Shown: positions 28,499 to 37,344 of the stretch, piece by piece
Layout of the letters: each line of letters starts with the position of its first letter
How positions within the stretch are numbered: the stretch's first letter is position 1
From: Candidatus Chloroploca asiatica
GTDB taxonomy: Bacteria > Chloroflexota > Chloroflexia > Chloroflexales > Chloroflexaceae
Length of the DNA stretch: 64,000 nt
Reading direction: 5' to 3'
Assembly: GCF_002532075.1 (NCBI RefSeq)
Contig: NZ_LYXE01000090.1
Location: 62,001 to 126,000 of the forward strand
Translations under genes and position numbers: made by a program
Notes under the pieces: model-generated
Databases searched by the model: none
What the model saw: the letters and a program-made list of their open reading frames with translations, nothing else
Told to the model about the DNA's origin: nothing

Positions 28499-29146
28499 TC
28501 ACTTCTTGTCAGTCAAATCTTCGCGGCTCAGAATTTCATCAATAATGCCGTACTCTTTGGCCTGTTCAGGCGTCATAAAGAGATCACGGTCAAAATCTTT
28601 GGCAATGCGCTCAACTGTCTGACCCGTATCCTTTGAAAGCAATTCGCGCACCACCTGCTGCATACGCAGCAACTCACGCGCCATAATCTCGACATCAGGC
28701 GCATAGCCCCGCGCCCCACCACCAGCAGGATGCATATGGATCGTCGAGTGCGGCAGACTATAGCGTTTGCCGCGCGCTCCACCCGCAAGGATCGGTGTTG
28801 CCATACTTCCTGCCATCCCAACACAGACTGTGGCAACATCCGGGCGAATGTGGCGCATCGTATCATAGATCCCCAACCCGGCTGTAACCGAACCGCCAGG
28901 GCTATTGATATAGAGCCAGATATCGCGATCGGGATCTTCACTTTCAAGGAAGAGCAACTGAGCGACAATCAGATTAGCAATCTGATCTTCCACCGGCGTC
29001 CCAAGAATGATGATCCGTTCCTTGAGCAGCCGTGAATAAATATCAAAGGCCCGCTCACCACGACTCGTACTCTCAACAACCATTGGAATCAGAGCTTCGG
29101 GGCCTTGTGATGACCATTCCATGCTCTTGGGCGAAATCCATTTCAT
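28499..29146 (-). CDS. clpP: ATP-dependent Clp protease proteolytic subunit ClpP
   Basis: 215 residues. ClpP forms a barrel of two heptamers with internal serine protease sites. [16 protein letters not shown] is the conserved opening; the Ser nucleophile is in [12 protein letters not shown], a less common version of the GQAASMGA box; the His is in [11 protein letters not shown] and the Asp in DFDRDLFM, so the triad is complete. The N-terminal extension before IPMVVEST is about 20 residues and may be a propeptide. The ATG overlaps the tig stop by four bases. Confidence 0.96.
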   Translation of the reverse strand: MKWISPKSMEWSSQGPEALIPMVVESTSRGERAFDIYSRLLKERIIILGTPVEDQIANLIVAQLLFLESEDPDRDIWLYINSPGGSVTAGLGIYDTMRHIRPDVATVCVGMAGSMATPILAGGARGKRYSLPHSTIHMHPAGGGARGYAPDVEIMARELLRMQQVVRELLSKDTGQTVERIAKDFDRDLFMTPEQAKEYGIIDEILSREDLTDKK

Positions 29147-30588
29147 AGGGTTCGTTCCTCACTTGTCACAGGCTCATCACGTGTCACCGGTGCTGTTTCG
29201 CTCACGCTGGGTGCCTCAGCGTCCTCAGCCTCACCCTCAAGCGCTTCTACGTCAGACCCTGCCGCATCGACTGGTTCTTCTTCCACGCTAGGTTCAATCC
29301 CGGCTGCAAGCTTGAGTACCCGCTCACGCAATTTACGGTCAATCAACGCATTGAAAATCATGCCACGCATCTCCCCCTGAAAGGCATGCATGACCTGAGC
29401 GCGCTGCTCTTCACTGTAATCAGCGACCGCACGGATAATCTCGGCCTCGATCTCTTCTTCCGAGACATTCAATTCTTCACGTTCCACGACCTCGGCCAAC
29501 GCAAGCGTCACTCTCGTGCGCTTCTCGGCCTCGGGCAAGAGGGCTGCAATCGCCTGCTCTCTGGTTTCACCACGAAACTGGAGCATCTGCTCGAGCGTAA
29601 TGCCGTAGCGAGCAAATTCGCGGCCCTGATCTTTCAGCATATCATCCGCCATGTTCTCGATCATGACGTCAGGGATATCAAACTCGGTTATCTCGAGCAC
29701 ATGGTCGATGAATGTATCAAGCACTTTGCGCTCGGCAACATGACGCGCCGTTGTTTCAAGATCACTACGCGTCTTGGCGCGGAGTTCTTCGAGGGTTCCC
29801 TCGAATTCCTGCAACTGAGGCAACTCTTCCCACAACGGCAAGACCCGTTGTTGCATGCTCAGCACTTCAACCTTGAACGTGACTTCCTTGCCACGCACAC
29901 GCTCATCTTCGTGATCCTCAGCCATCTGCGAAACAACGTCAACGGTATCACCAACGTTGACCCCGATGAGTGCATTGTAGAGTTCGTCTAGCAGACGACC
30001 TTTGACCAGATCGAGGGTATGTTCACCACGCTCCTCGCCTTCTTCGCGCTCATCAAGTGTTTCACCATCGACAAAGGTCTCAAGGTGAACTTTGAGGCTA
30101 TCTCCCTCCTGGGTTGGCCGTGGCTCGTCCAGTTCCTTGAGTACCACATGACGATCACGCATTGCATCCATCATGCCTTCAAGCTGTTCGTCGGTGATTT
30201 CATCAGGCTCGAACGGCACCTGGATCGCTTGGTAATCACCAACTTTGACGGTGGGGGGCAAGGGCACCGTAATGGTGAAAACAAAGGGGTCAACCGAGGT
30301 AATGACATCAAGTTCGGCAGGGCCGATTGGTTCGAGCTCTTCCTGGATGATTGCATCCTGAAAGGCTTTTGAGATCAGATCATTCTGCGCATCTTGAATC
30401 AGTGCTTCGCGCCCAAAGGTACGCTCAATGATAAAACGCGGTGCTTTGCCTCGGCGAAAGCCATGAATCTGATACTTCTGAGAAAAACGACGAGCAGCCT
30501 GGTCGAGCCCGTGCTCGAAGCGTGCTGCATCAAGCTCAATCTGCAAAGACATCCGGCTCTTGGGTAATTTTTCGGTGGTAACCTTCAC
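29143..30588 (-). CDS. tig: Trigger factor (ribosome-associated chaperone)
   Basis: 481 residues. It binds the ribosome near the exit tunnel and shields nascent chains. The ribosome-binding signature GFRRGKAP is present near residue 45, followed by the PPIase (FKBP-like) region around 155-240 and a long helical C-terminal domain. The last 50 residues are unusually acidic and low in complexity ([17 protein letters not shown]). It is the first gene of the tig-clpP-clpX-regulator-upp-transferase transcript and has a good promoter upstream. Confidence 0.95.
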   Translation of the reverse strand: MKVTTEKLPKSRMSLQIELDAARFEHGLDQAARRFSQKYQIHGFRRGKAPRFIIERTFGREALIQDAQNDLISKAFQDAIIQEELEPIGPAELDVITSVDPFVFTITVPLPPTVKVGDYQAIQVPFEPDEITDEQLEGMMDAMRDRHVVLKELDEPRPTQEGDSLKVHLETFVDGETLDEREEGEERGEHTLDLVKGRLLDELYNALIGVNVGDTVDVVSQMAEDHEDERVRGKEVTFKVEVLSMQQRVLPLWEELPQLQEFEGTLEELRAKTRSDLETTARHVAERKVLDTFIDHVLEITEFDIPDVMIENMADDMLKDQGREFARYGITLEQMLQFRGETREQAIAALLPEAEKRTRVTLALAEVVEREELNVSEEEIEAEIIRAVADYSEEQRAQVMHAFQGEMRGMIFNALIDRKLRERVLKLAAGIEPSVEEEPVDAAGSDVEALEGEAEDAEAPSVSETAPVTRDEPVTSEERTL

Positions 30589-30684
30589 GCTGACATCTCT
30601 CCGTACTCAAAGCTACACTGCACGAACAATCGCTGTACCACAAGGCACAGCAGCACGCGCCGCTGCGAGACGCTATCCTGTGCC

Positions 30685-30713
30685 ATTATAGCACGTTGAT
30701 GCGGTCGTGGAAA
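30685..30713 (-). promoter_or_regulatory. Promoter of the tig-clpP-clpX cluster
   Basis: Read on the minus strand: TTTCCA (30713-30708), 17-base spacer, TATAAT (30690-30685) preceded by TGC, an extended -10. The predicted transcript starts about 90 bases before the tig ATG. Confidence 0.6.
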
Positions 30714-30734
30714 GTCTCAGGTCGGTTGCTCTGG

Positions 30735-30763
30735 TTGACATCGCTTCTTCTTCATGGTACATG
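30735..30763 (+). promoter_or_regulatory. Candidate promoter of the HExxH peptidase-like gene
   Basis: A perfect TTGACA at 30735-30740 and a poor -10 (TACATG, 30758-30763) at 17 bases. It is divergent from the tig promoter within a 243-base gap. Confidence 0.4.
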
Positions 30764-30831
30764 TTACCCCAACTTCATCTGCGTCGTAGCCTTTTTCCGG
30801 CACCCTGTTAGTGCTGGAGGAGTAAACTATT

Positions 30832-31803
30832 TTGTCGCCTATTCAACGCGCAATGACAGCGCTTGCATCGGTTGTTGGCTTGCTCACCCTCTTTGTGCTG
30901 TTAGGAGCTGGTGTGCCTGAGCCTTCACCTTCGATGTACTCAGCTGCGGTTATTGTTGCCCCCCAGCAACTGACCCCTTCAGCAGTGGCTGTTGTGCCAA
31001 CTGCGACGGCTACACCAATTCCGTTGCATCCAACCGCAACCCTTGCCCGCCGCGATTTTAATGAGACGACGGCAGTCAAGGTTGCCCCCACGAGTTTCCT
31101 CCCCGGACGTGGGCCTGCGCTCCCGGGTGAGTTTGTCTATGCTAGTCGCCGAGCCGATTTTTATGTAGGTCGGGGGACTTTTTCTCCTGAGCAGGTCATC
31201 CAGCTTGCTCTCAAGTCCGAGCACGCCCTCTCGTACATGCAACGCCGTTTTGCGGTAACCCTGAATGAGCGCATTTCAGCTGGTGTCTACCATACGAGCC
31301 TCGCGCCTGGTCGAGGGACACGTGGTATTGCGTATACCTACGGTCATACAAATGTCCGTATTTATTACCGTGCCAACGAAGATATGCATAATGCGCTCGT
31401 TATTCTGGCGCACGAGTTTGCGCATGCACTTCAGGCCGAAGCTTATGGCAAAGATGCGCAGTCCCGTTCCGATCTGGTTTTACTCGAGGGCCTCGCGAGT
31501 TGGATCGCTGGCGAATACTGGTTGAGTCTGTCAGGTGCCATGTCATTCCAAGAACTCGCCCAAAAGCACTATCGGGCTGGCTATACGAGCAGTCTTGCGA
31601 CCATGGATCGCCGCAATCAGAATGTTGCCTACGATATGTGGGCCGGCTTTGTTGATTATCTGACCCGTACCTATGGCTGGGATAAGTTCAATACGCTCTA
31701 TGCCAATGGTCGTGGGCGCGCCGCAGGCTCAGCCAATTATGTCGAGATCTATGGTAAGTCGTTTCAGGAGTTGCAAAACGAGTGGTATGCGACCCTCCGA
31801 TAG
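30832..31803 (+). CDS. Secreted or membrane-anchored gluzincin (HExxH) peptidase-like protein
   Basis: 323 residues. The TTG at 30832 is preceded by ggaggag at a good distance, which decides the start. A hydrophobic segment at about residues 8-28 is a signal peptide or anchor, followed by an Ala/Thr/Pro-rich linker. The catalytic motif HEFAH is at 194-198 and a third zinc ligand candidate Glu219 is in LLEGLASW, giving the HExxH...E pattern of peptidase-MA-like gluzincins. It is expected outside the membrane; the substrate is unknown. Its end overlaps the next gene by 22 bases. Confidence 0.8.
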   Translation: MSPIQRAMTALASVVGLLTLFVLLGAGVPEPSPSMYSAAVIVAPQQLTPSAVAVVPTATATPIPLHPTATLARRDFNETTAVKVAPTSFLPGRGPALPGEFVYASRRADFYVGRGTFSPEQVIQLALKSEHALSYMQRRFAVTLNERISAGVYHTSLAPGRGTRGIAYTYGHTNVRIYYRANEDMHNALVILAHEFAHALQAEAYGKDAQSRSDLVLLEGLASWIAGEYWLSLSGAMSFQELAQKHYRAGYTSSLATMDRRNQNVAYDMWAGFVDYLTRTYGWDKFNTLYANGRGRAAGSANYVEIYGKSFQELQNEWYATLR

Positions 31804-32558
31804 GCCCCTGGAGCTATCTTGGGCTTGATCTGGCTTGGTCAGCCCGCAATCCGAGTGGTCTTGCTGTTCTCCGTGGTGGGCCGCATGGCGCAACGCTCGT
31901 TGAACCACCACGCCTGATAACGGCGCTTGATGATCTTGTTGCCTATATGCTGGCTCAGGTCGGCGATGGCCCGGCGATCCTTGCCGTTGATGCACCCCTC
32001 TGGGTGCCCAATGTGACTGGTCAGCGTCCTGCTGAAACTGCCCTCGCACGCGCCTTTCGTGCGTATGAAGCTGCAGCCCATCCTGCGAATCGCCGCTTGC
32101 TCAATCGTGATGGCACTGGTGTACGCGGCGAACAACTACTCGAACGCCTGGCCCCCTACGGTTTTCTGCCTGTCACCTGCCCTGAACCCACCGCCAGCGG
32201 TCGTTTGGTGACCGAGGTCTATCCGCATCCCGCCATGATCGCCCTCTTCGGACTCAACAAAACCTTGAAATACAAAAGCCGCCCCGGGCGTGACCACAAC
32301 CAGCGAGTCGCAGCATGGCACATCTATCAACAGCATCTGCGCTTGCTCACCAACACCGATCCGAGCCTCAATGGCCACCTCGCTATGCTCGAGCCTGATG
32401 TCGCCACTCTACGCGGACAGCGCCTCAAAGCCTACGAAGACCAGATCGATGCCCTCTTCTGTGCCTACATTGGTCTCTATGCCCATCGGTGGGGCGAGGC
32501 ACGTTGCCAGGTCTTTGGTGATCGTGCTACTGGCTGGATCATGACGCCGCGTATCTAG
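31782..32558 (+). CDS. DUF429-family protein (predicted nuclease-like fold)
   Basis: 258 residues. The start (YLGLDLAWSARNPSGLAVL), the VDAPLWVPN segment, the central NRRLLNRD and VTEVYPHPAMIALF, and the C-terminal EDQIDALFCAYIGLYA are the conserved blocks of DUF429. The fold is related to RNase H/RuvC-type nucleases, but a function has not been shown to my knowledge. The GTG at 31782 lies inside the end of the previous gene, 11 bases after caggag, indicating coupled translation. Confidence 0.8.
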   Translation: MVCDPPIGPWSYLGLDLAWSARNPSGLAVLRGGPHGATLVEPPRLITALDDLVAYMLAQVGDGPAILAVDAPLWVPNVTGQRPAETALARAFRAYEAAAHPANRRLLNRDGTGVRGEQLLERLAPYGFLPVTCPEPTASGRLVTEVYPHPAMIALFGLNKTLKYKSRPGRDHNQRVAAWHIYQQHLRLLTNTDPSLNGHLAMLEPDVATLRGQRLKAYEDQIDALFCAYIGLYAHRWGEARCQVFGDRATGWIMTPRI

Positions 32559-32570
32559 GGCTGACGCTAT

Positions 32571-32712
32571 GCCACCCTCACCCGTATCAGCATACGGGCG
32601 GAACGAACACCCTGAGCGCCAAGCCACCCTCACCCGTATCAGCATACGGGCGGAACGAACACCCTGAGCGCCAAGCCACCGATGAACGCTATGCCGCCCT
32701 CACCCGTATCAG
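32571..32712. repeat. 52-bp tandem repeat with hairpin core, third copy broken
   Basis: Two identical 52-base units (32571-32622 and 32623-32674) start gccaccctcacccgtatcag and each contain cccgtat/atacggg around cagc. A third copy begins at 32693 (gccgccctcacccgtatcag) and passes into the hairpin at 32712-32749. It lies between convergent genes and has no coding potential that I can support. Confidence 0.7.
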
Positions 32713-32749
32713 CATAGGTTGGTAGGGCGAACGCCCTACCAACCTATGC
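32712..32749. terminator. 18-bp stem hairpin between convergent genes
   Basis: gcataggttggtagggcg, two bases, then its exact reverse complement. It lies 12 bases beyond the 3' end of the minus-strand E2 gene and downstream of the DUF429 gene, as expected for a bidirectional terminator, though there is no U-tract. Confidence 0.6.
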
Positions 32750-32761
32750 GCCATCCCTCAC

Positions 32762-34084
32762 CTATACAGCTTCAAGCGCACGCTTGATATCCAGCAACAA
32801 CGTATCTGCCGTTGCCCCGTCAGCAATGCGGTGATCAAAGGTAAGTGACAGATATGCCATAGGCTTGATCGCAATCGCATCTACCCCATGCTGGGTGATG
32901 ACGATCGGTCGTTTGACGACCGCCCCGACACCGAGGATGGCTGCCTGTGGCTGATTGATGATCGGCGTGGCAAAGAGGCTACCTCCGACCCCGTGATTGG
33001 TGATGGTAAAGGTGCCGCCCTGGGTCTCGTCAGGTTGGAGCCGCCGTGTGCGTGCGCGGCTTGCCAGGTCACCCACAGCCCGGGCCAAGCCAAGGAGGTT
33101 CTTTTCGTCGGCATCGCGAACCACCGGTACCAGCAGACCTTCATCAAGCGCAACGGCCACCCCAATGTGGATGCGCCGATGGATCACAATGCCTTCGGCG
33201 GTGAAACTGCCATTAAAGACCGGCGTTTTGCCTAGCGCCGTCGCTACCGCTTGGACGACATACGGTGTGACCGTCAGGCGTACGCCCTGTTGCTCAAAGC
33301 TCGCCCGGTGCGCCTCACGATGCGCCATAACGCTGCTCAGGTCAACTTCCATCACCGTGGTTACATGGGGCGAGATGCGCACCGAGCGTTCCATGTGTTC
33401 GGCGATCCTGCGACGCATCGGCGAAAGCGGTACCAATTCAGCGTCTTCAGGCAAGGCAAGCCGTTCCACTGGGCGTGCGTGCGATGCCGGCATTGCTGGC
33501 CCCGCCTGCGCAACCGGGGGCACCATCGGTGGCATCGGGGCTGAGACAGGTGCCGCCAACTGAACTGGATCGCTCGTGGGGGCAGCATCACGCGCCGCAA
33601 CAAAGCGAAGGACATCTTGCTTGGTAATCCGGCCCCCCTGACCCGTTCCAGGAATACCCGCTGGATCAAGCCCATGTTCAGCGATCAGGCGCGCAACAAC
33701 CGGCGAAAGAAAGGTATTGTGTCCTGATGCAGAGGGTGTCGGCGTAGCTGCCAGAGCAGACCCAACCTCGGCACGAGGAAGTGCCCCGGCCTCGGTGGGC
33801 GCTGGTTGCGCCGCCATCTCGGGCGGCACTGGCGCTACCGCGTCAGCAGGGCTACCCAGCCGGGCAATGACCGTACCCACCCGGACGGTTTCACCCTCTG
33901 GCACCAAAATCTCCAGCAACGTCCCAGCAACAGGGGCCGGCACCTCACTATCAACTTTATCGGTAATCACCTCAAGCAGAGGCTCATATTTCGCAACAGT
34001 CTCGCCCGGTTGTTTCAACCAGCGCCCGATGGTTCCCTCAGTAACACTCTCGCCCAGTTGGGGCATCGTAAGCTCGGTAGTCAT
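32762..34084 (-). CDS. 2-oxoacid dehydrogenase E2, dihydrolipoamide acyltransferase
   Basis: 440 residues. E2 carries the acyl group from E1 on a lipoyl arm to CoA. A lipoyl domain occupies residues 1-78 with the lipoylated Lys43 in ITDKVDSEVPAP. After an Ala/Pro-rich linker comes the peripheral subunit-binding domain (SPVVARLIAEHGLDPAGIPG, about 125-165), a second linker and the catalytic domain from about 215, with DHRIADG near the C-terminus (His418, Asp422). With the two E1 genes this is a branched-chain or pyruvate-type complex; E3 is not in the window. The lipoate ligase at 59704 could modify it. Confidence 0.93.
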   Translation of the reverse strand: MTTELTMPQLGESVTEGTIGRWLKQPGETVAKYEPLLEVITDKVDSEVPAPVAGTLLEILVPEGETVRVGTVIARLGSPADAVAPVPPEMAAQPAPTEAGALPRAEVGSALAATPTPSASGHNTFLSPVVARLIAEHGLDPAGIPGTGQGGRITKQDVLRFVAARDAAPTSDPVQLAAPVSAPMPPMVPPVAQAGPAMPASHARPVERLALPEDAELVPLSPMRRRIAEHMERSVRISPHVTTVMEVDLSSVMAHREAHRASFEQQGVRLTVTPYVVQAVATALGKTPVFNGSFTAEGIVIHRRIHIGVAVALDEGLLVPVVRDADEKNLLGLARAVGDLASRARTRRLQPDETQGGTFTITNHGVGGSLFATPIINQPQAAILGVGAVVKRPIVITQHGVDAIAIKPMAYLSLTFDHRIADGATADTLLLDIKRALEAV

Positions 34085-34108
34085 AGGTTGTTGCGTTCCA
34101 TCTGCACA

Positions 34109-35092
34109 CTAATAGGCGGCGAGGCGGCGCATCGCCTCGGCAATCTTCTGCGGATTCGGCATAAAGGCATCTTCGAGCGACCGCGCAAATGGCATCGCAG
34201 GCACATCAGGCCCACCAAGCCGCACAATTGGGGCATCCAGATGCTCGAAGGCATGCTCGGCGATCAGGGCCGCGATTTCCCCCCCGAAACCTCCGGTCAG
34301 GTTATCCTCGTGAACAATCAACACCTTGCCAGTCCGTCGGCTACTCGCCAGGATCGTCGGCACATCCAGCGGGCGCAGCGTACGCAGATCAACGACTTCA
34401 ACGCTCACCCCACTGGCAGCAAGACTCTGCGCTGCCTCAAGACAGTAATGGATCATCAAGCCGTAAGCAAAAACAGAGAGATCCTCGCCAGGGCGTTTGA
34501 TCTCCGCAGGCCCGATCGGCACGCGATAATCATGCTCGGGCACCTGACCTTTGATCAAACGATAGGTCTTTTTATGTTCAAGAAAGAGCACGGGGTTATT
34601 ATCTTCAATCGCACTCTTCAACAGACCCTTGGCATCATAGGGGGTCGCAGGCGCAACCACCTTGAGCCCGGGCACGTGCGCAAAAAAAGCCTCGATACTC
34701 TGACTATGGTAGAGTGCGCCGTGAATCCCGCCGCCATAGGGGGCACGGATCACCATCGGCACCGACCAGTCACCATTCGAGCGATAATGGATGCGGGCGG
34801 CCTCCTGGACAATCTGGTTAAAGGCGGGGGCAATGAAGTCCGCAAACTGAATCTCAGCAATCGGGCGCGTATCATTCATCGCGGCCCCGATGCAGGCACC
34901 AACAATCACACTCTCGGCGAGGGGTGAGTCAAGCACCCGCAAGGGCCCATATTTATCAATCAAACCCTCGGTCACGCGAAAGACCCCGCCACGGCGTCCG
35001 ACATCCTCCCCAAAAATAAAGATCCGCTCATCCTGAGCCATCATCTCATCGAGGCCCTGACGGATGGCCTCCAGCAGGTTTATCTCTGGCAT
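34109..35092 (-). CDS. 2-oxoacid dehydrogenase E1 component, beta subunit
   Basis: 327 residues, standard length. It opens NLLEAIRQGLDEMMAQDERI and FGEDVGRRGGVFRVTEGL, followed by the DSPLAES motif, IQFADFI, APYGGGIHGALYHSQS and the transketolase C-terminal domain (VEVVDLRTLRPLD, VHEDNLTGGFG). It forms the thiamine-diphosphate site with the alpha subunit, ten bases upstream. The sequence type is that of branched-chain 2-oxoacid dehydrogenases; pyruvate or acetoin as substrate cannot be excluded. Confidence 0.93.
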   Translation of the reverse strand: MPEINLLEAIRQGLDEMMAQDERIFIFGEDVGRRGGVFRVTEGLIDKYGPLRVLDSPLAESVIVGACIGAAMNDTRPIAEIQFADFIAPAFNQIVQEAARIHYRSNGDWSVPMVIRAPYGGGIHGALYHSQSIEAFFAHVPGLKVVAPATPYDAKGLLKSAIEDNNPVLFLEHKKTYRLIKGQVPEHDYRVPIGPAEIKRPGEDLSVFAYGLMIHYCLEAAQSLAASGVSVEVVDLRTLRPLDVPTILASSRRTGKVLIVHEDNLTGGFGGEIAALIAEHAFEHLDAPIVRLGGPDVPAMPFARSLEDAFMPNPQKIAEAMRRLAAY

Positions 35093-35101
35093 AATCGTTT
35101 C

Positions 35102-36118
35102 TCACAGTGCATAAACATGGTTATGGAGCGTCTCGGGATCGGGCATAGGCGCCTGTTCGGCCGCTTCAGTTGCCGCATCAACTTCAGCGGCGACGTCAGC
35201 ACGCAGATCGCGTTCTTCGGCCTCACTCACCATATCCTGGTCGTGCAGATAGGCCGCAAAACGGGCCAGAGGATCGCTGAGGCGCATACTCTTCAGTTCA
35301 CGCTGTGAGCGATAGGTACGATCATTATCATCAGAACTATGGGCGGTGAGACGAACGACCCGCGCCTCAATCAAGGTAGACCCATCGCCACGCCGGGCTC
35401 GTTCAACCGCACGGCGGGTCACCTCGTAGACCGAGAGCACATCGGTGCCATCCACACTGATGCCAGGAATGCCATAGGCTGGCCCACGGTCAGCTACACT
35501 CGTCACGGCCATCTGCTGCTTCTGAGGAACACTGATCGCGTATTCATTATTTTCACACTGGAAAATGACCGGCAACTGCTGTACCGCAGCCAGATTAATG
35601 CCCTCATGAAAATCACCCTGACTGGTTGTCCCTTCACCAAAGCTTGTCCAGACCACGGCATCACCACCTTTAATTCGTTCCGCGAGACCAACACCAGCTG
35701 CGTGGGCAATCTGGGTTCCCACCGGTGACGACTGCGTAATAATCTTGAGGCGGCGATGCGAATAGTGGGCTGGCATCTGTCGCCCACCGGAACTGGGGTC
35801 AGTGGCGCGGGCAAAGAGTCCGAGCATCACTTCGGTTGGAGTCATCCCCATCACAAGCACGGTTGCGAGCCCCCGGTAATAGGGCAACGTGAAATCCTTG
35901 CCACGGGTCAGCGCAAAGGCCGCACCCACCTGTGCGGCCTCGTGACCCTGGCACGAAATAACAAAGGGCGCTTTGCCAGCCCGGTTCAGCAACCACATCC
36001 GCTCATCGAGCACCCGTGCCAGCAACATAAACCGAAACATCTCGCGCAATGTCGCTGCCGATAGATCCCCTCCCGACTCGGAGGCACCAGGGACAAGATC
36101 AGCAATGGATACAGTCAT
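35102..36118 (-). CDS. 2-oxoacid dehydrogenase E1 component, alpha subunit
   Basis: 338 residues, first gene of the E1alpha-E1beta-E2 operon. It decarboxylates the 2-oxoacid on thiamine diphosphate. The ThDP-binding motif runs from FGEGTTSQGDFHEG to CENNEYAIS; the phosphorylation-loop region HSSDDNDRTYRS is present. An N-terminal QGHEAAQVG and LPYYRGLA match the branched-chain subgroup. AGGAG-like sequence (ggagag) precedes the ATG. A terminator-like hairpin in the leader suggests control by attenuation. Confidence 0.93.
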   Translation of the reverse strand: MTVSIADLVPGASESGGDLSAATLREMFRFMLLARVLDERMWLLNRAGKAPFVISCQGHEAAQVGAAFALTRGKDFTLPYYRGLATVLVMGMTPTEVMLGLFARATDPSSGGRQMPAHYSHRRLKIITQSSPVGTQIAHAAGVGLAERIKGGDAVVWTSFGEGTTSQGDFHEGINLAAVQQLPVIFQCENNEYAISVPQKQQMAVTSVADRGPAYGIPGISVDGTDVLSVYEVTRRAVERARRGDGSTLIEARVVRLTAHSSDDNDRTYRSQRELKSMRLSDPLARFAAYLHDQDMVSEAEERDLRADVAAEVDAATEAAEQAPMPDPETLHNHVYAL

Positions 36119-36161
36119 CAGGCTCTCCTCAATCTGCGCTTACGCACAATAGCTACGCAGC

Positions 36162-36191
36162 AAAAAACCCCGTAACCGTGTGGCACGGGGT
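36162..36191 (-). terminator. Terminator-like hairpin in the leader of the 2-oxoacid dehydrogenase operon
   Basis: On the minus strand accccgt, 11-base loop, acggggt, followed directly by TTTTT. It lies about 45 bases upstream of the E1alpha ATG and about 80-110 bases downstream of the predicted promoter, with no gene before it on this strand. It therefore looks like an attenuator rather than the end of another gene. Confidence 0.55.
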
Positions 36192-36277
36192 GCATTGAAA
36201 AGTGTGCGCCGGTTGGCACTCGTGCGAAACAGAGTTGACACACAACGTCTTCTTTGACGGCCACCTGGATATATAGT

Positions 36278-36306
36278 AGTGTAGCACAGAGCACGTCTCG
36301 CTGCAA
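36278..36306 (-). promoter_or_regulatory. Promoter of the 2-oxoacid dehydrogenase operon
   Basis: Minus strand TTGCAG (36306-36301), 17-base spacer, TACACT (36283-36278) preceded by TGC. The predicted leader is about 150 bases long and contains the hairpin at 36162-36191. Confidence 0.55.
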
Positions 36307-36342
36307 AAGCGCAAGGTTGCTATGGCGTAGCTGCGCCCCTCA

Positions 36343-36351
36343 TGCTACAAT
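36343..36351 (+). promoter_or_regulatory. Extended -10 promoter for the small membrane protein/YugP genes
   Basis: TGCTACAAT with a weak upstream hexamer (TGGCGT) at 17 bases. It is divergent from the dehydrogenase promoter and 52 bases before the ATG at 36403. Confidence 0.45.
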
Positions 36352-36402
36352 ATGCTCGTTCATAATCCATCGCTTCTGCATTGACGTAAGGTATGCCGTC
36401 TC

Positions 36403-36606
36403 ATGAGTAGTGACACAATCACGAAGCCGAGCCTGAAGCGTGATATCGCTCGCCTCATTCCTGCCGAAGATGAACAACCGCTCCTGCGCGGTGTCTTGAT
36501 CGGTGTCGCAATTGGGGCGACAATCGTGACGGTCGTGCTGGTTGCACGGACAATCAAACAACGACGGGCAGCGGCCAACCCTACCCCGCCTGCACCGTCA
36601 GCCTGA
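36403..36606 (+). CDS. Small single-pass membrane protein, function unknown
   Basis: 67 residues. A charged N-terminal segment (about 1-27) is followed by one hydrophobic helix (GVLIGVAIGATIVTVVLVA, about 30-48) and a basic then Pro/Ala-rich tail (TIKQRRAAANPTPPAPSA). I know no family for it. It is followed after 27 bases by the YugP-type peptidase gene and probably shares its transcript, so it may be a partner or substrate. Confidence 0.65.
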   Translation: MSSDTITKPSLKRDIARLIPAEDEQPLLRGVLIGVAIGATIVTVVLVARTIKQRRAAANPTPPAPSA

Positions 36607-36633
36607 AAATGGCCTATCTCGACGGAGTAAAAA

Positions 36634-37341
36634 ATGTTTGTTTTTGATCCACTTTATTTTCTCTTTGCTGTCCCTGCGATGTTATTCGCCATGTGGGCAC
36701 AGTTCCGGGTCAAGTCTGCTTACAACAAATGGTCACAGGTGCGCAGTGCGCGCAGTCTGAATGGTTTCGACGTTGCCCGTACCTTGATGGACAATGAAGG
36801 CCTGCAACATGTCAAGGTCGAACGCATCGATGGCATGTTGACTGATCATTACGATCCACGCGACAAAGTTATTCGTCTCTCTGAGGGATCCATTCAGCCT
36901 TCGGTGGCAGCCATGGCGATCGTGGCCCACGAACTTGGGCATGCCGCTCAAGACAAAGAGGGGTACTTCTGGTTGCGTGCCCGGGCCAGCATTGTTGGCA
37001 TTGCCAATCTTGGCTCAAACCTTGGGACGATCCTCTTTTTTGTTGGTCTCTTACTGGCTTCCCTAGTTGGGCAGGGCCAGCTTGGTTATAGTATCGCGGT
37101 TGCTGGGGTTGTCCTGTTCTCGGCGGCAGTCGCCTTTACGCTAGTGACGTTGCCCGTCGAGTTCAATGCGAGTGCTCGTGCCAAAGCAATGCTCGAGCGG
37201 AATGGGCTTGTCTCAGCCAACGAAGCTGCAGGTGTCAATGCGGTCTTGCAGGCAGCAGCCCTGACCTATGTTGCTGCGGCAGCTCAATCAATTGCACAAC
37301 TTCTCTACTTCATCACCATCCTTATGCGACGGAGGGACTAA
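36634..37341 (+). CDS. YugP-type neutral zinc metallopeptidase
   Basis: 235 residues. Membrane protein with an N-terminal helix, the zinc motif HELGH at 99-103 (IVAHELGHAAQ), two central transmembrane helices (about 120-170) and a C-terminal region LPVEFNASARAKAML, all features of the YugP/DUF peptidase family. The family is widespread, but its substrates are poorly known. The site ggagtaaaaa precedes the ATG. A 41-residue membrane protein follows three bases after its stop. Confidence 0.9.
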   Translation: MFVFDPLYFLFAVPAMLFAMWAQFRVKSAYNKWSQVRSARSLNGFDVARTLMDNEGLQHVKVERIDGMLTDHYDPRDKVIRLSEGSIQPSVAAMAIVAHELGHAAQDKEGYFWLRARASIVGIANLGSNLGTILFFVGLLLASLVGQGQLGYSIAVAGVVLFSAAVAFTLVTLPVEFNASARAKAMLERNGLVSANEAAGVNAVLQAAALTYVAAAAQSIAQLLYFITILMRRRD

Positions 37342-37344
37342 ACA

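Noticed and set aside
32571-32712. CRISPR array
   Set aside because: The two units are directly adjacent with no spacers and no cas genes are present.
33806-34927. 373-codon plus-strand open frame opposite the E1beta/E2 genes
   Set aside because: It crosses the boundary of two well-supported minus-strand genes and has no motif.
36118-36306. Possible leader peptide frame upstream of E1alpha
   Set aside because: Its TTG start lies in the predicted -35 box, so it would not be on the transcript; no clear run of regulatory codons.
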